DNA of 64,000 nt from Dermatemys mawii. Taxonomy: Eukaryota > Chordata > Testudines > Dermatemydidae. Location: positions 22,589,915 to 22,653,914 of the forward strand of contig ML677334.1 in NCBI GenBank assembly GCA_007922305.1. Direction: 5' to 3'. Below are positions 36,050-45,612 of the stretch, piece by piece. Made by a program: the position numbers and the translations under genes. Position 1 is the first letter of the stretch. Each line of letters starts with the position of its first letter. The notes beneath the pieces are model-generated. The model saw only the letters and a program-made list of their open reading frames with translations, did no database searches and had not been told where the DNA came from.

Positions 36050-36620
36050 ATCACTGGCCCTGCAGCAGCAGCACAGAGCACCCTCTGCAGCCCTGCTGTC
36101 ACAGGAGAGAGGGAGTGGGTCTGTGACAGCAGCGCTGCAGAGGGCTCCCTGCAGAGCCGTGGAGCCAGTGACACTGGATTCCTGCAGACGGAGGGTGTGG
36201 AGAAGGCTATGGTCCTGGCAGGGCAGAGTAGAGATCCCTGGCCAGGGCTGCAAGGAGGAGGATGAGCCCTCAGCCATGGGGGGCAGAGCCATTCATCACC
36301 AGAGTGGTCTCCCCCACAGTCGAGGACTTGTCCTTCTCCTCCTTGCAGCCCTGGCCAGGGAGATCTCTGTTCTGCCCTGCTAGGACCGTAGCCTGCCTTG
36401 TGCCTGCAGTGATCCAGTGTCACTGGCTCCACAGCTGTGCAGGGAGCCCTCTGCAGCTGCGCTGTCACAGTTCTGCCCTCACTCGCTAGCCATGAGTGCG
36501 GGGACTGTTCTGCAGTGAGGTGTCTTCCCCCATGGCTGAGGGCTAATCTTCCTCTTTTCAGCCCTGGCCAGAGGCCTCTGCTCTTGTGTCCAGAACCGCA
36601 GCTCCTGTGTCCAGGTATCT
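36049..36620. repeat. complex inverted/direct repeat cluster, GC-rich
   Basis: One unit occurs several times in alternating orientation. A plus copy spans 36121-36290. Minus copies lie at about 36060-36104, 36337-36470 and 36526-36620. The largest pair, 36121-36259 with 36337-36470, is an inverted repeat of about 135 bp at roughly 85 percent identity (shared blocks CTGCAGAGGGCTCCCTGC, GGAGCCAGTGACACTGGAT and CTGGCCAGGGCTGCAAGGAG). The block AGCCCTCAGCCATGGGGG in the loop has its own reverse complement at 36526-36543. Long open frames on both strands, up to 233 codons on the minus strand, follow from the low stop density and palindromic structure; none has a known motif. Confidence 0.85.
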
Positions 36621-37889
36621 TGGGCCCCTCAGTTGCACAGGATCCCTGCTGATGCCCCATTGTCCGTGCCCTAATACTATCCCCAACCCTTCTTCCCTCT
36701 TAATTTTCTGCAACTATAAAAATAAAAATGGTTAAAAATTGGGGGGAAAAAATCTGCTAAGCCTAGCTGTAGGTTATCATACTTCTCTAGCACCTTTGAT
36801 CACCTGTTGATCACCCTGCCCATATGAAGGAGAGAGGGGAGAGATCTTCATCTTTTCCTGGGAAGTGAATGCCACAATTTTCACATGGTTTTTGTCATTG
36901 TGTGCCTCAAAACTTCACCCAGAGTACTTGCCTATAAATGAAATTACGTTATTTTCACGATTATCACAGATTGCATGGAAAACATGAAATTGACCGCTCT
37001 ATGAAAAACATGAATTTAAAATTTCCCACCATTTGCTCACTTATTGTGAAAAATTCTAACTCAAAATCTCCATGGGACATATTCTAGAATGCAGCACAGT
37101 AGGATTGAATGGAATTTTTTATTTTTTATTTTAAAAAACAACATTATTAATTTTTGGCTGGTTAAGCCGCAGCTGGGGAATATTTTAGTTAGTTTGCTTT
37201 GTGTGCCAGTTCACAGGCTGAGTGCTGAAAGATCCTTTTCATGTGATGCTGCACTGCTAAGTGATAAGCACCAGAGCAGAAACAAGGGAGTTTGCATTCA
37301 TAGAGGATGCTGCAGCAGAATGAACTTAAGCTGAACAAAACCTTTCCCAGCTCTGTTTATTGAAACGGTTTTTTTTGAACAATTTGTATCCAGATTTTCC
37401 TTAGATACACTGAAAATTCTGAAGTAAAGCTCCAAAATAGTAAACAGTGAATAAAAACTATTTATTTATTCCTAACAAAACACTTCTAGCCCCTTACAAA
37501 GCATTTTGGGTGATGTGAGCCATTAAGACATGTATTTATGAAATTTTATGTTGCCCAGTGAAATTTGCCTTTTTCTACCATAAAAAATGGTACTTTTCCA
37601 TGGGAAAAAAATACATCCTTATGTACAATTACTTTTTCCCCCTTTATATTATTCCTTAAATGTGAAATATTTGTGAGACCACCAAAAGCGATCACTCAGA
37701 ACTAAGTTGCCTGTGCACAGGGATCTGCTATGACTATATTTTAAAGAGGTCTTGAGGATGCCACACTTTGGATGATTTTTATGCTATATTTTATTTATTT
37801 TCTATATATTTGGGCAGAAATATAGATGAGCTTTATAGGCTGTTTAAAATATAAGTTCCCTGCCCCAAAACTGTTAGGCATTAGATGTG
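36621..37889. other. non-coding, nothing recognised
   Basis: AT-rich. The open frame at 37089-37334 + contains SVHRLSAERSFSCDAALLS-like text resembling the C-terminus of hAT dimerisation domains (xLSAERSFS), but it is too short and isolated to call. Confidence 0.4.
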
Positions 37890-37981
37890 AAGTAGTGACA
37901 CTTCACCTGGAATGGTCCCCCAGAATATCTGCTAACTACTTATGCTAAAGCTAAACTATCTGTTTAGCTGTGACACTCTTA
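37890..37981 (+). mobile_element. Penelope-like repeat, left part (split by Harbinger)
   Basis: The sequence ACTTCACCTGGAATGGTCCC, then TGCTAACTACTTATGCTAAA and TTTAGCTGTGACACTCTT, continues directly into 40384 (AGTACCTTTCCC) if the Harbinger element is removed. I recognise the combined order from a widespread vertebrate repeat that I believe is Penelope-like; this label is from memory and less sure than the continuity. Confidence 0.6.
37979..37981. repeat. TTA target-site duplication, left
   Basis: TTA directly before the element end GGGCTTGGC. Its partner is at 40384-40386. A 3-bp TWA duplication is the rule for PIF/Harbinger insertion. Confidence 0.88.
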
Positions 37982-38370
37982 GGGCTTGGCTACACTGACA
38001 CTTTATAATTCAATGAAGCCCCCAGAGCTCTCTACCTTACTACCCATCCACATCGGCAAGGCACGTAGAGCGCTCTGACTCCGCGGCTGGAGCACTCCTG
38101 GTACTCCACCTCCCCGAGAGGAATAATGTTTGTTGTGCTCTCGCCGGTGTGCCACAGCACCAGTGTGGACACCTAAAGCACTCTGGCCTCCTGAAGTGTC
38201 TCACAATGCCTGCTTTAGCCACTCTGGTCATCGCTTTTGAACTCTGCTGCCCTGTCCTCAGGTGACCAACCATCAGACCCGCCCGTTAAATTCCCTGGGA
38301 ATTTTGAAAATCCCCTTCCTGTTTGCTCAGCCAGGCATGGAGTGCTCTCAGCGCATTTTCCCAGGTGACC

Positions 38371-38922
38371 ATGCCTCCACGCGCCAGGCGATCCCCAGCA
38401 TGGAGCAATGGCGGGGTGCTGGACCTCATCAGTGTTTACAGGGAGGAAGCTGTGCAGTCCCAGCTCTGTTCCAGCCATAGGAATTACGATACCTTCTGGC
38501 AGATATCAAGGACCATGACAGAAAGGGGCCATGACCAGGACACGTTGCAGTGTCGGGTTAAAGTAAAGGAGCTGCGGAATGCCTACTGCAAAGCCCGCAA
38601 AGCAAACGGTCGCTCTGGTGCTGCCCCTGCGACCTGCAAATTCTACAAAGAGCTGGATGCGATACTTGGGGGTGATCCCACCTCCACTCCGTCGACCACC
38701 ATGGGCACTTCCGAGCCCAGCACAGCAAGGGGTGAGGAGGAGGAGGAGGAAAGCGCGACTGAGGGTGCTGAGGGATCTCCGGAATCCCTTGAGGCATGCA
38801 GCCAGGAGCTCTTCTCGACCAAGGAGGAAGGCAGCCAGCTGTGGCATCCGGTGCTTGGGGAAGGAGAAACAACAGAGGATGTTCCTGGTAAGCAGCTTTT
38901 TTTTCAGGAAGAAAGTTTTTAG
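38371..38922 (+). CDS. Harbinger Myb/SANT-like DNA-binding protein
   Basis: An open frame of 183 codons from ATG at 38371 (an upstream in-frame ATG at 38323 would add 16 residues with no family similarity; MPPRARRSPAW is the typical start). Residues about 9-95 look like a Myb/SANT trihelix domain: a tryptophan near the start (SPAWSNGGVLDLI), a central YDTFWQISRTM, and QCRVKVKELRNAYCKARKAN. An acidic stretch with five glutamates follows near residue 120. In PIF/Harbinger elements this protein binds the terminal repeats and helps import the transposase. The reading frame has no internal stop. A GTAAG donor-like site near 38886 hints that the native transcript is spliced, so the last 11 or so codons may be intronic. 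The 3' end overlaps the opposing transposase end by a few bases. Confidence 0.82.
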   Translation: MPPRARRSPAWSNGGVLDLISVYREEAVQSQLCSSHRNYDTFWQISRTMTERGHDQDTLQCRVKVKELRNAYCKARKANGRSGAAPATCKFYKELDAILGGDPTSTPSTTMGTSEPSTARGEEEEEESATEGAEGSPESLEACSQELFSTKEEGSQLWHPVLGEGETTEDVPGKQLFFQEESF

Positions 38923-40039
38923 TTGCGGCCTCTTGGGGCGAGGACGGTAAGGGCTGCATGCATGCCTAGATGCGGAATAGCACATTGATGTGTCACATCA
39001 CGGTAATAAAGAGAGCACCAGTGGCCCTTCAAACAGCCAAAAGCACACTGCACGGTCATTCGGCATCGGCTCAGCCTGTAGTTGAACCGTTCCTGGCTGC
39101 TGTCCAGGCTCCCTGTGCAGGGTTTCATGAGCCACGGCATTAAAGGGTAAGCCGGGTCTCCAAGGATCACAGTGGGTGTTTCGACTTCCGCCTGTGGTGA
39201 TCCTCTGGTCTAGGGAAAAAAGTCCCATCTTGCAGCTTCTTGAACAGGCCAGTGTTCCCAAAGATGCGTGCGTCATGCACCCTTCCGGGCCAGCCTGCAT
39301 TAATGTCAATGAAACGCCCACAGTAATCCACAAGGGCCTGGAGAACCATAGAGAAATACCCCTTTTGGTTAATGTAGTCAGAGGCTAGGTGGTCTGGTGC
39401 CAGAACTGGAATATGTGTCCCATCTCTCATCCCTCTGCAGTTAAGGAAACCCATTTGTTCAAAGCCAGCCACAATGTCATGCACATTACCCAGAGTCATG
39501 GTTCTTCTGAGCAGGATGCGATTAATGTCCCTGCAAACTTGCATCAACGTGATTCCAACGGTCGACTTTCCCACTCTAAACTGGTTTGCAACTGATCGGT
39601 AGCTGTCTGGAGGTGCCAGCTTCCAGACTACAATAGACAACCACTTCTTCACCGTCTGGGCAGCTCTCAATCTCATGTCCTTGTGCCGCAGGGTGGGGGC
39701 GAGTTCAGCACACAGTCCCATGAAAGTGGCTTTTCTCATCCAAAAGTTCTGCAGCCACTGCTGGTCATCCCAGACTTGCATGATGATGTGATCCCACCAC
39801 TCAGTGCTTGTTTCCCGAGCCCAAAAGCAGCGTTCCATGGTGGGGAGCATGTCCATGAATAAGACAAGCAATATAATGTTGTATGCGTTACACGACTCGA
39901 GATCATCGTCGGAGTCATCCTCAGTGTCAGTTTGGATCTTAAGGAGTAACTCGACTCCCAACGAGACATGCTGGCAGGACTCATCAGTATGTTCCTCAGC
40001 AGTTCGGGCTCCATTCCCGCAGATCAGAAGGGGAGACAA
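38919..40039 (-). pseudogene. Harbinger DDE transposase, frameshifted, catalytic E lost
   Basis: A minus-strand ORF (40039-39167, 290 codons) holds the N-terminal and central parts of a DDE_Tnp_4-type transposase. A helix-turn-helix-like segment lies at about residues 147-172 (SYRSVANQFRVGKSTVG). The first catalytic Asp is at about 206 in RDGTHIPV and the second at about 256 in GRVHDARIF. A one-base frame shift near 39170-39200 then moves the rest into another frame (39170-38919), where GDPAYPLMPWLMKP and the RLSRCRMTV block continue. The third catalytic position, Glu in family members (TVECAFG), reads Gln here (TVQCAFG, codon 39048-39050). The element is therefore a dead copy by two independent lesions. 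The host genome did not annotate it as a gene of its own. Confidence 0.88.
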
Positions 40040-40383
40040 AGTGTGCGGCAGAGAAACCGTTCAAAGATGGCATCAAATGTGGACAGAAATGCATGGATTG
40101 TTGGGATGTGAAGCGATTCATCACGGGGCATTGGGACAGGATCCAGAATGCCCTGCACCCCACGCCCCTTCCCACAGGCCACAGCGCCAGAATGGGAAGA
40201 GGTGCTGTGTGGGACAGCTGCCCATAATGCACCGCTCCCAATGCCACTTCAAATGCTGTAAATGTGGCCACGCCAGTGCGCTTGCAGCTGTCGGTGTGGA
40301 TGGACTGGAGCGCTTTCCCTGGTGCGCTCTCCGAAGGATGGTTTAACCCAAAGTGCTCTACATCTGCAAGTGTAGCCAAGCCC

Positions 40384-40386
40384 TTA
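40384..40386. repeat. TTA target-site duplication, right
   Basis: TTA directly after the right terminal repeat (CCAAGCCC). It matches 37979-37981. Confidence 0.88.
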
Positions 40387-40535
40387 GTACCTTTCCCAAA
40401 CCTGAAGATGAGCTCTATGTAGCTTGAAAGCTTGTCTCTCTCACCAACAGAAGTTGGTCCAATAAATATATTCCCTCACCCATCTTGTTTCTCTAATATA
40501 CTGGGACCTACACAGTCACAACAACACTGCATGGA
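40387..40535 (+). mobile_element. Penelope-like repeat, right part, with hammerhead-like core
   Basis: Continues the fragment split by the Harbinger insertion. Signature blocks are CCTGAAGATGAGCTCTATGT, AGCTTGAAAGCTTGTCTCTC, the perfect hairpin ACCAACAGAAGTTGGT at 40443-40458, and TCTAATATACTGGGACC. At 40402-40408 CTGAAGA and at 40426-40429 GAAA flank a 5-bp stem (GAGCT/AGCTT), the layout of a hammerhead ribozyme core, which some Penelope-like elements carry. Stem III would be only 2 bp, and stem I is not evident. Confidence 0.55.
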
Positions 40536-40779
40536 TCTTGCAATGACAGTTTCCCTGCTTGTAATATCTTAATACAGTTTCTTGGAGGATAACTTGAGAA
40601 TGTATCAAATTCAAATGATATTGCCAGATTATTTATGATATTCAGTTTTGAACATTTAGTCTTGAGTTAAGAATTCCATTGTAGCTGTAATTCCCTATGG
40701 AATCTGGGCTAAACTATTGTTTTCCCAAAAACTCTCTTCTACTGAAGATGAGTGAGTATCAGAAGTATCTTTATGGAAA

Positions 40780-40885
40780 TGTAGGGGGGGAAGTGAACCC
40801 AAGAGGTCATCAAGTCCAACCGCTGCTGAGACAGGATGCAGTAAACTTTGACCATCTCTGACAGAAACCTTTCTTTGATTTCAGT
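40780..40885 (-). mobile_element. CR1 3' end fragment, antisense
   Basis: AAGAGGTCATCAAGTCCAAC followed by CGCTGCTGAGACAGGATGCA matches the reverse complement of CR1 3' terminal sequence. No coding part remains. Confidence 0.6.
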
Positions 40886-41639
40886 CACCTTTAAATAGAA
40901 TATGTACTTAAAAACAGTCAAATTTGTGAAAGAGCAAAAGCTTTGTTAGCTTCATTCACTGCCCGCTTTCCTGGTCTTCTAGGTTTTATTTTATTTTTTA
41001 TTTTTTGGTCTTTTTATATCAAAGAAAACATTCCACAGTCTTTGTGTATTTGCCTCTCTTTCCTGACAGCATAACTCTCAACTTGCTAGGTCTCCAGTGT
41101 CTGACACTGACCTTCAGAATGTGTTACAAAGAACCCAAATGACAGAGACAACAAAAATAGTACATTACATTTGAAATTTCTGAAGTAAAATAAGATTCAT
41201 TGCTTTATCTTGTATAGGGTTGTTTTAGTGTCATACCTCACTTTCAGGGTTCATCTGCTTCTGATATTAAGAAAAACTATATCAGATTTCTTCACCCAAG
41301 ATTCTAAAGCTGACCTCATCCTTACCCTAAAGCCTTATCCTTGAAGGCTTACTGAATAGGATGAGGGAGTTGTTCATTCTTCATACCTATTCAAACCTTG
41401 GTCTCTGTGTTGAGGTCAGTCAGGGTGCCCATTGTCATGGGGTTTTATTCCAAAATAAAAACCCTAAACTGTAAAAGAAAGAAGAGGGATTGCAGTGTTA
41501 TTGACTGTGTAAAAGAAAATTGCAATGCATATACTAGGAAGACTACTCTTTATAACCCCATTGAGAATATGGTGCCAAACTTTTCCTCCAGGTCTCCGGC
41601 CTGCCTGGTTTTGAAGTGATAAATAATGCTGCAGGCAGG
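40886..41639. other. non-coding, nothing recognised
   Basis: AT-rich; no gene or nameable repeat. Confidence 0.45.
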
Positions 41640-42700
41640 ACAGTCATATAGAGCCATCTGGGTTGCTTTGTAAACTGGGCCCATTTGGACAAAATGTGCT
41701 TAATACAGCCAAATGCATCATGCCTCTAGGAACAACAAATGCAGGCCATACCTATAGAATGGGGGACTGTATCTTGGAGAGAAGTGACTCTGAAAAGAAT
41801 GTAGAGGTTATAGTAAATAAGCAACTCATCGTGAGATCCCTATGAAAAGATGTGGAAAAATGGGATAATGTGGTCTATGCTTGTATAAACATGGGAGTAG
41901 TGAGTAGGAGTAGAGAAGTGATAGCATTTCTGTGTATGGCATTGGTGAGACCATTTCTGGAATACTGCATACAATTCTAGTGTCCATAGCTTAACAGCCA
42001 TGTTGAAAAAGGATACAGAAAAGAACCACAAAAATAATTGGAAGACTGGAGTAAATCCCTTATAGCAGGCCTGCACGACTCGGAAAGCAGCAAGGGCCAT
42101 ATTACCGCAAAAAAACCATCTGCAGGCCAAAAGGCCCTGCCCTCGCCCCGCCCCCATCCGCTTCTCCCCACCCCACCACTTGGCTTGCCGCGCCCCTACT
42201 CACCCCCCACGGGCCGCACAGTGAGCCTGTGCGGGCCGCATGTGGCCCCCGGGCCGCGTGTTGTGCAGGCCTGCCTTATAGTGAGAAATATATAGAGCTC
42301 AGTCTGTTTAGTTTATGAAAAAGAAGATTGAGGGGTGATTTGATTACAGAGCATAAAGTACTTTCATGGGGAGAGAATACTGGGTACTAAAAAGCTTTTT
42401 AATCTCGTGGAAGAAGGCATAACCAATGGTTGGAAGCTGAACTAGACAAATTCAAATTAGAAATAAGGCATGAATTTTTAACAATGAGTGTGATTAATCA
42501 TTGGACAAAGAAGAGAAGTGGTGGATTCTCTATTGCTTGATGTCTTCAGATTAAGACTCGATATCTTCCTGGAAGATATCTTGTTGTCAAAGTGCGTGAA
42601 ATTTATTAGTCTGTGTAATACAGAAGGATATACAGCAGGTCAAACTTGATGATCTTGTTGTCCCTTCTGGCTTAAACTCTATCAATATATCTAATCTATC
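41640..42700 (+). mobile_element. CR1/L3-like LINE 3' part, split by a hAT element
   Basis: Blocks in + orientation follow the C-terminal RT region of a LINE: ATGCCTCTAGGAACAACAAA, then GATAATGTGGTCTATGCTTG-like and CATTGGTGAGACCATTTCTG (a V-R-P-x-L-E-Y-type region), and after the insertion ATAGAGCTCAGTCTGTTTAG and TTGAGGGGTGATTTGATTAC. The 3' end is near TGTCCCTTCTGGCTTAAACT at 42658-42678. No open frame of length survives. The hAT insertion at 42066-42273 is precise, so the LINE sequence joins cleanly if it is removed. Confidence 0.75.
42066..42273. mobile_element. hAT MITE, 208 bp, perfect 8-bp TSD
   Basis: Ends CAGGCCTGCACGAC and (reverse complement) CAGGCCTGCACAAC are nearly identical. 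CCTTATAG is duplicated at 42058-42065 and 42274-42281. It inserted into a LINE copy. The interior is C-rich. No ORF. The GGGCCGCATGTGGCCCCCGG block near its right end is a short palindrome typical of this family. Confidence 0.94.
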
Positions 42701-43080
42701 TAAAAAGCAAAAAATCCACCTGTTTCCATGCTGTAGAGATTTATTTCAACTGTTTAGAAAATTCGTATTATTCCAAAGGCACAGAGTAAGGAATGTAGTT
42801 ACATGTTCCCCTAAGGCTGAAGTTAGTGATGCAGAACTTTAGAAATTTACTGTAGTGCAAAGAGAGAGAGCTAGATAGGATATTCAGTATCATAAGAAGT
42901 ATAAAATCTAGTTCTAGATTTTTTAAAATTTCGTGTTGTGTGGGATCTTTTTCCTAATAGTAAAACTGTATTTAAATATTATTTATGTCAAAACTCATGT
43001 ATAAAAGTCATATTAATATGAAGTTATGGTTACTATAATTAACACACGACAATTAGAAAATAAAGTATTAAAGCTTGTAA

Positions 43081-43205
43081 GCACAATGTAAGCTCTTTGG
43101 GGTCTTTTGGTTTTGTGTCTGTACAGCCCCTAGTACAATGGGATTCTGATCCATGGTGAGGGCTCCCAGGCTCTATTGTAATACAAATAATAATAAGAGT
43201 AGTAA
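43081..43205 (+). mobile_element. retroposon 3' tail copy
   Basis: GTAAGCTCTTTGGGGTCTTT, TGTCTGTACAGCCCCTAGTA and CAATGGGATTCTGATCCATG, ending in TAATACAAATAATAATAA. It is the same family as 31104-31310 and 51597-51690. Confidence 0.6.
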
Positions 43206-43315
43206 TAACTAGTAGGATGTATATTTTTGTAATTAAGGCTTTTTTAATAACAGTCATTCCAGCTCTAGGTGAAATGCTATCCAATATCAAACACCAAGTG
43301 CTTGTGAACCATAAG

Positions 43316-43686
43316 TAAGGCTGGAAGTCTGTCATGGAAGTCACTGATTCAGTGACTTTCTGGGACACTCCGTGACTTCCGCAGCTGCCAGTGCAGCTGA
43401 CCACTAGGTCGTCTGAGCAGCTGGCCCCGGGCGGCTGCTGGGGTGGCCCTGGGGCCAGCCGCACCAGCCGCTGGTGGAGTGACCCCAGGGCCACTTGAGC
43501 AGCTGGCTCCAGGGCTGTCCAAGCAGCGGCTGATGTGGCTGACCCTGGGGGCCACCCAAATGGCAGGGGTACTGGGGGTGGCCTCAGACAATAGACCCAC
43601 CAAAGCCAGCTGTGAATTTTTTCCATTGCCCATGACCTGTCCATGATTTTTTACAAAAAAATACCCATGAGTGAATCTTTGCCTTA
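43316..43686. mobile_element. hAT-like MITE, 371 bp, TSD 7/8
   Basis: Ends TAAGGCTGGAAG and (reverse complement) TAAGGCAAAGAT share TAAGGC, which fits the YARNG rule of hAT ends. Flanks ACCATAAG (43308-43315) and ATCATAAG (43687-43694) match at 7 of 8. GTCATGGAAGTCACTG near the left end and CATGACCTGTCCATGA near the right are self-complementary blocks. The frames crossing it are artefacts of the CAGCTG/CAGCTGGC-rich interior. Confidence 0.82.
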
Positions 43687-43694
43687 ATCATAAG

Positions 43695-44924
43695 TGCTTC
43701 TGTACTGAAGCTGCTAGTGGGGAGAGTTGGCAAGGCTTGTTGCTGCACATATATCTCCTGCATTCCCGTTCAGAAAGTAGCACTGCCATAGCCCTCAGGA
43801 TGGCCATTTGCCTGTTTTTTGAGGTTGAGGATGAATGCAATGGATATGAGGAGGGCTTGGCAGAGAAAATGCCAGTTGGCTAAAATGGAAAGGAAAGGAA
43901 TTACTCCAACTTCAGTGACAGAATGAGGCCTTTGACAAGGATATGGAGAAACACTGCACAGTTTTCATTCTTTTGTATTCTAGGTTCAAAGATTGCTGTG
44001 AAGGTTCAAAGGATTGTGTATAACATCTCGAAGTTCCAGTGAAGCACTTTTGCTGACAATTTATTGTTGTCAGTCTTTATGTATTCGGTCCTAAGATTCT
44101 TGTGAGCGAAGACTTCCTCATAGGCTGAGAAACAAAAAGAGTTTGCAGTAACTAAACTAATTTCATTGAAGCAAGCTCTTCCTCTCAATGTGAGGGGTTT
44201 TAAGGCAAAAGCATATTTGCCACAAAGTGTTGTGTGAGGTGAAAGTTAAAGGCTAATCCTCAAAAGGTCTGTTTTTCCTGTTTTAAAGCACTGACAGCTT
44301 AGCTCCAGTGTTTAATTCCAGTACTTCAGGTGCTAGTGAGTCCAGTGCTGCCATCTTCTGCATAATAAAAATTTTAACACATATAACCTTAGCTGGTGCA
44401 CTCTAAACATTTGCTTATGTTATTTATTTATTTTTTACACATGCTTTCTAAAGGAAAATGGCAGCTCCAGATTCTTAACCCTTCTGTTTTAGGCTCTGGT
44501 TTTGACACATCCAAACTCAGTGTCATGCTTAACAAGCAGTGAATTAGTAGCTAATGGAAAAACTTTGTTTATGCTACCTTGTAGGGACAGTTTTATGTAT
44601 TTAATTTATTAATATACTCTGATTTTAGAGATGTAGGATTTTGATTTCTACTTCGAGTGGTAGGTGGGCGGGGAGTTTTGGAGAATGGGAAATTTAACGT
44701 CTCCTCCAGCTGTTTATTTTGGGTCTTGCCTGATAAATTGCATTAAAATGTTTCCACAGGTGGTGCATATAGCCTATCCAGCATGCAAACCCAATGTGTT
44801 CTACCCGTCCTAACATCCCTTTGAGCACTAACACTGCAGGAATCTTGAAATATTTAAATGTATGTATGTATAGCAGTAGTAGAGAGGAGTACACATATGC
44901 ACCATCCTTACAACACCTTTAAGT
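43695..44924. other. non-coding, nothing recognised
   Basis: No exon or nameable repeat. Confidence 0.45.
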
Positions 44925-45193
44925 CAGCGGTCCCCAAACTTTTTACTTTGCCCCCCCACCCTTACCCTTGTCTGCCACATGCACAACCCCACCCAGAGCT
45001 GGGGCCAGGAGTGGTGCCGCGGCTCTTGGAGATGCTGGGGGGGCACGGACAGGAGTAAGGAGGCAGGGGCCACAGCTGGGGGTGGGGCAAGGGGCAGAGC
45101 TGGGTGGAGCTCCATCTCTGCCCCCAGCCATGCCCTCTTGATCGTTCCTCCAACGTTCCCTGTAGGGATGCGCCCCACAGCTTAGGGACTTTT
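44925..45193. mobile_element. hAT MITE, eroded right end
   Basis: The left end CAGCGGTCCCCAAACTTTTT is a classic hAT terminus. The right end CAGCTTAGGGACTTTTT is its degenerate partner. Flanks CTTTAAGT (44917-44924) and TTTTAAGG (45194-45201) agree at 6 of 8. The interior is C/G-rich and non-coding. Confidence 0.72.
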
Positions 45194-45447
45194 TTTTAAG
45201 GTGAAGTTAAGGTTCCAATTGCATATCAATGGTTTGAGCACATAGACACCTAAAACACCTCCAGTGTTGTGCTGAATTAAGGTTATACTTCTCAAACAGG
45301 ACATCCAGAGTCTTGAGTCTCAGCAGTCCCCATCACAAATCTTTTAGTGGAAAACAAAATCTCTTTTTATCCAGTGACTCTCTATCTAAGGTACTTCAGT
45401 GGCCCACACCATGATATTTGAGTGCATATCAATCTTTAATGTGTTTA

Positions 45448-45612
45448 TCTTTACAACACTGCTGTGATGTAGGAAGTGCTATTATCTCCATTTTATAGGT
45501 GGGGCACAGAGGCACAGAAAGGCTAAATGACTTGCCCAAGGACGCACAGGATGTCTATGATAGGGCAGAGTATCCCAAGTCCGAGACGGGTGACCTAACC
45601 ACTGGGCCACCC
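45448..45612 (-). mobile_element. MIR-type SINE, antisense
   Basis: The + strand reads the reverse complement of the MIR core and 5' tRNA-like part: TATTATCTCCATTTTATAGG, GGCACAGAGGCACAGAAAGG, TAAATGACTTGCCCAAGGAC, and at the far end CTAACCACTGGGCCACC, the complement of the tRNA-like start. MIR is shared by amniotes, so this insertion is old. Confidence 0.82.

Larger units (their letters stand above)
37982..40383. mobile_element. PIF/Harbinger DNA transposon, 2402 bp, near complete
   Basis: Both ends are present: left GGGCTTGGCTACACT and the identical 15-bp reverse complement at the right end (40369-40383). TTA is duplicated on each side. Inside are the two genes of this superfamily, convergently placed: a Myb/SANT-like ORF on + and a DDE transposase on -. 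Its GC content and codon density differ from the AT-rich flanks, so it is younger than much of the intron. The transposase carries a frame break and a changed catalytic residue (see its entry), so this copy is not autonomous now. It sits inside a Penelope-like fragment. Confidence 0.95.

Noticed and set aside
37089..37334. hAT transposase C-terminus (SAERSFS-like)
   Set aside because: Only a few residues match, with no other hAT domain and no terminal repeats. Left as unproven.
39804..40346. 180-codon + strand ORF
   Set aside because: It is the antisense shadow of the Harbinger transposase and its 5' flank.
43039..43644. 201-codon minus-strand ORF
   Set aside because: It overlaps the hAT-like MITE at 43316-43686 and a retroposon tail. 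No domain and no splice context.
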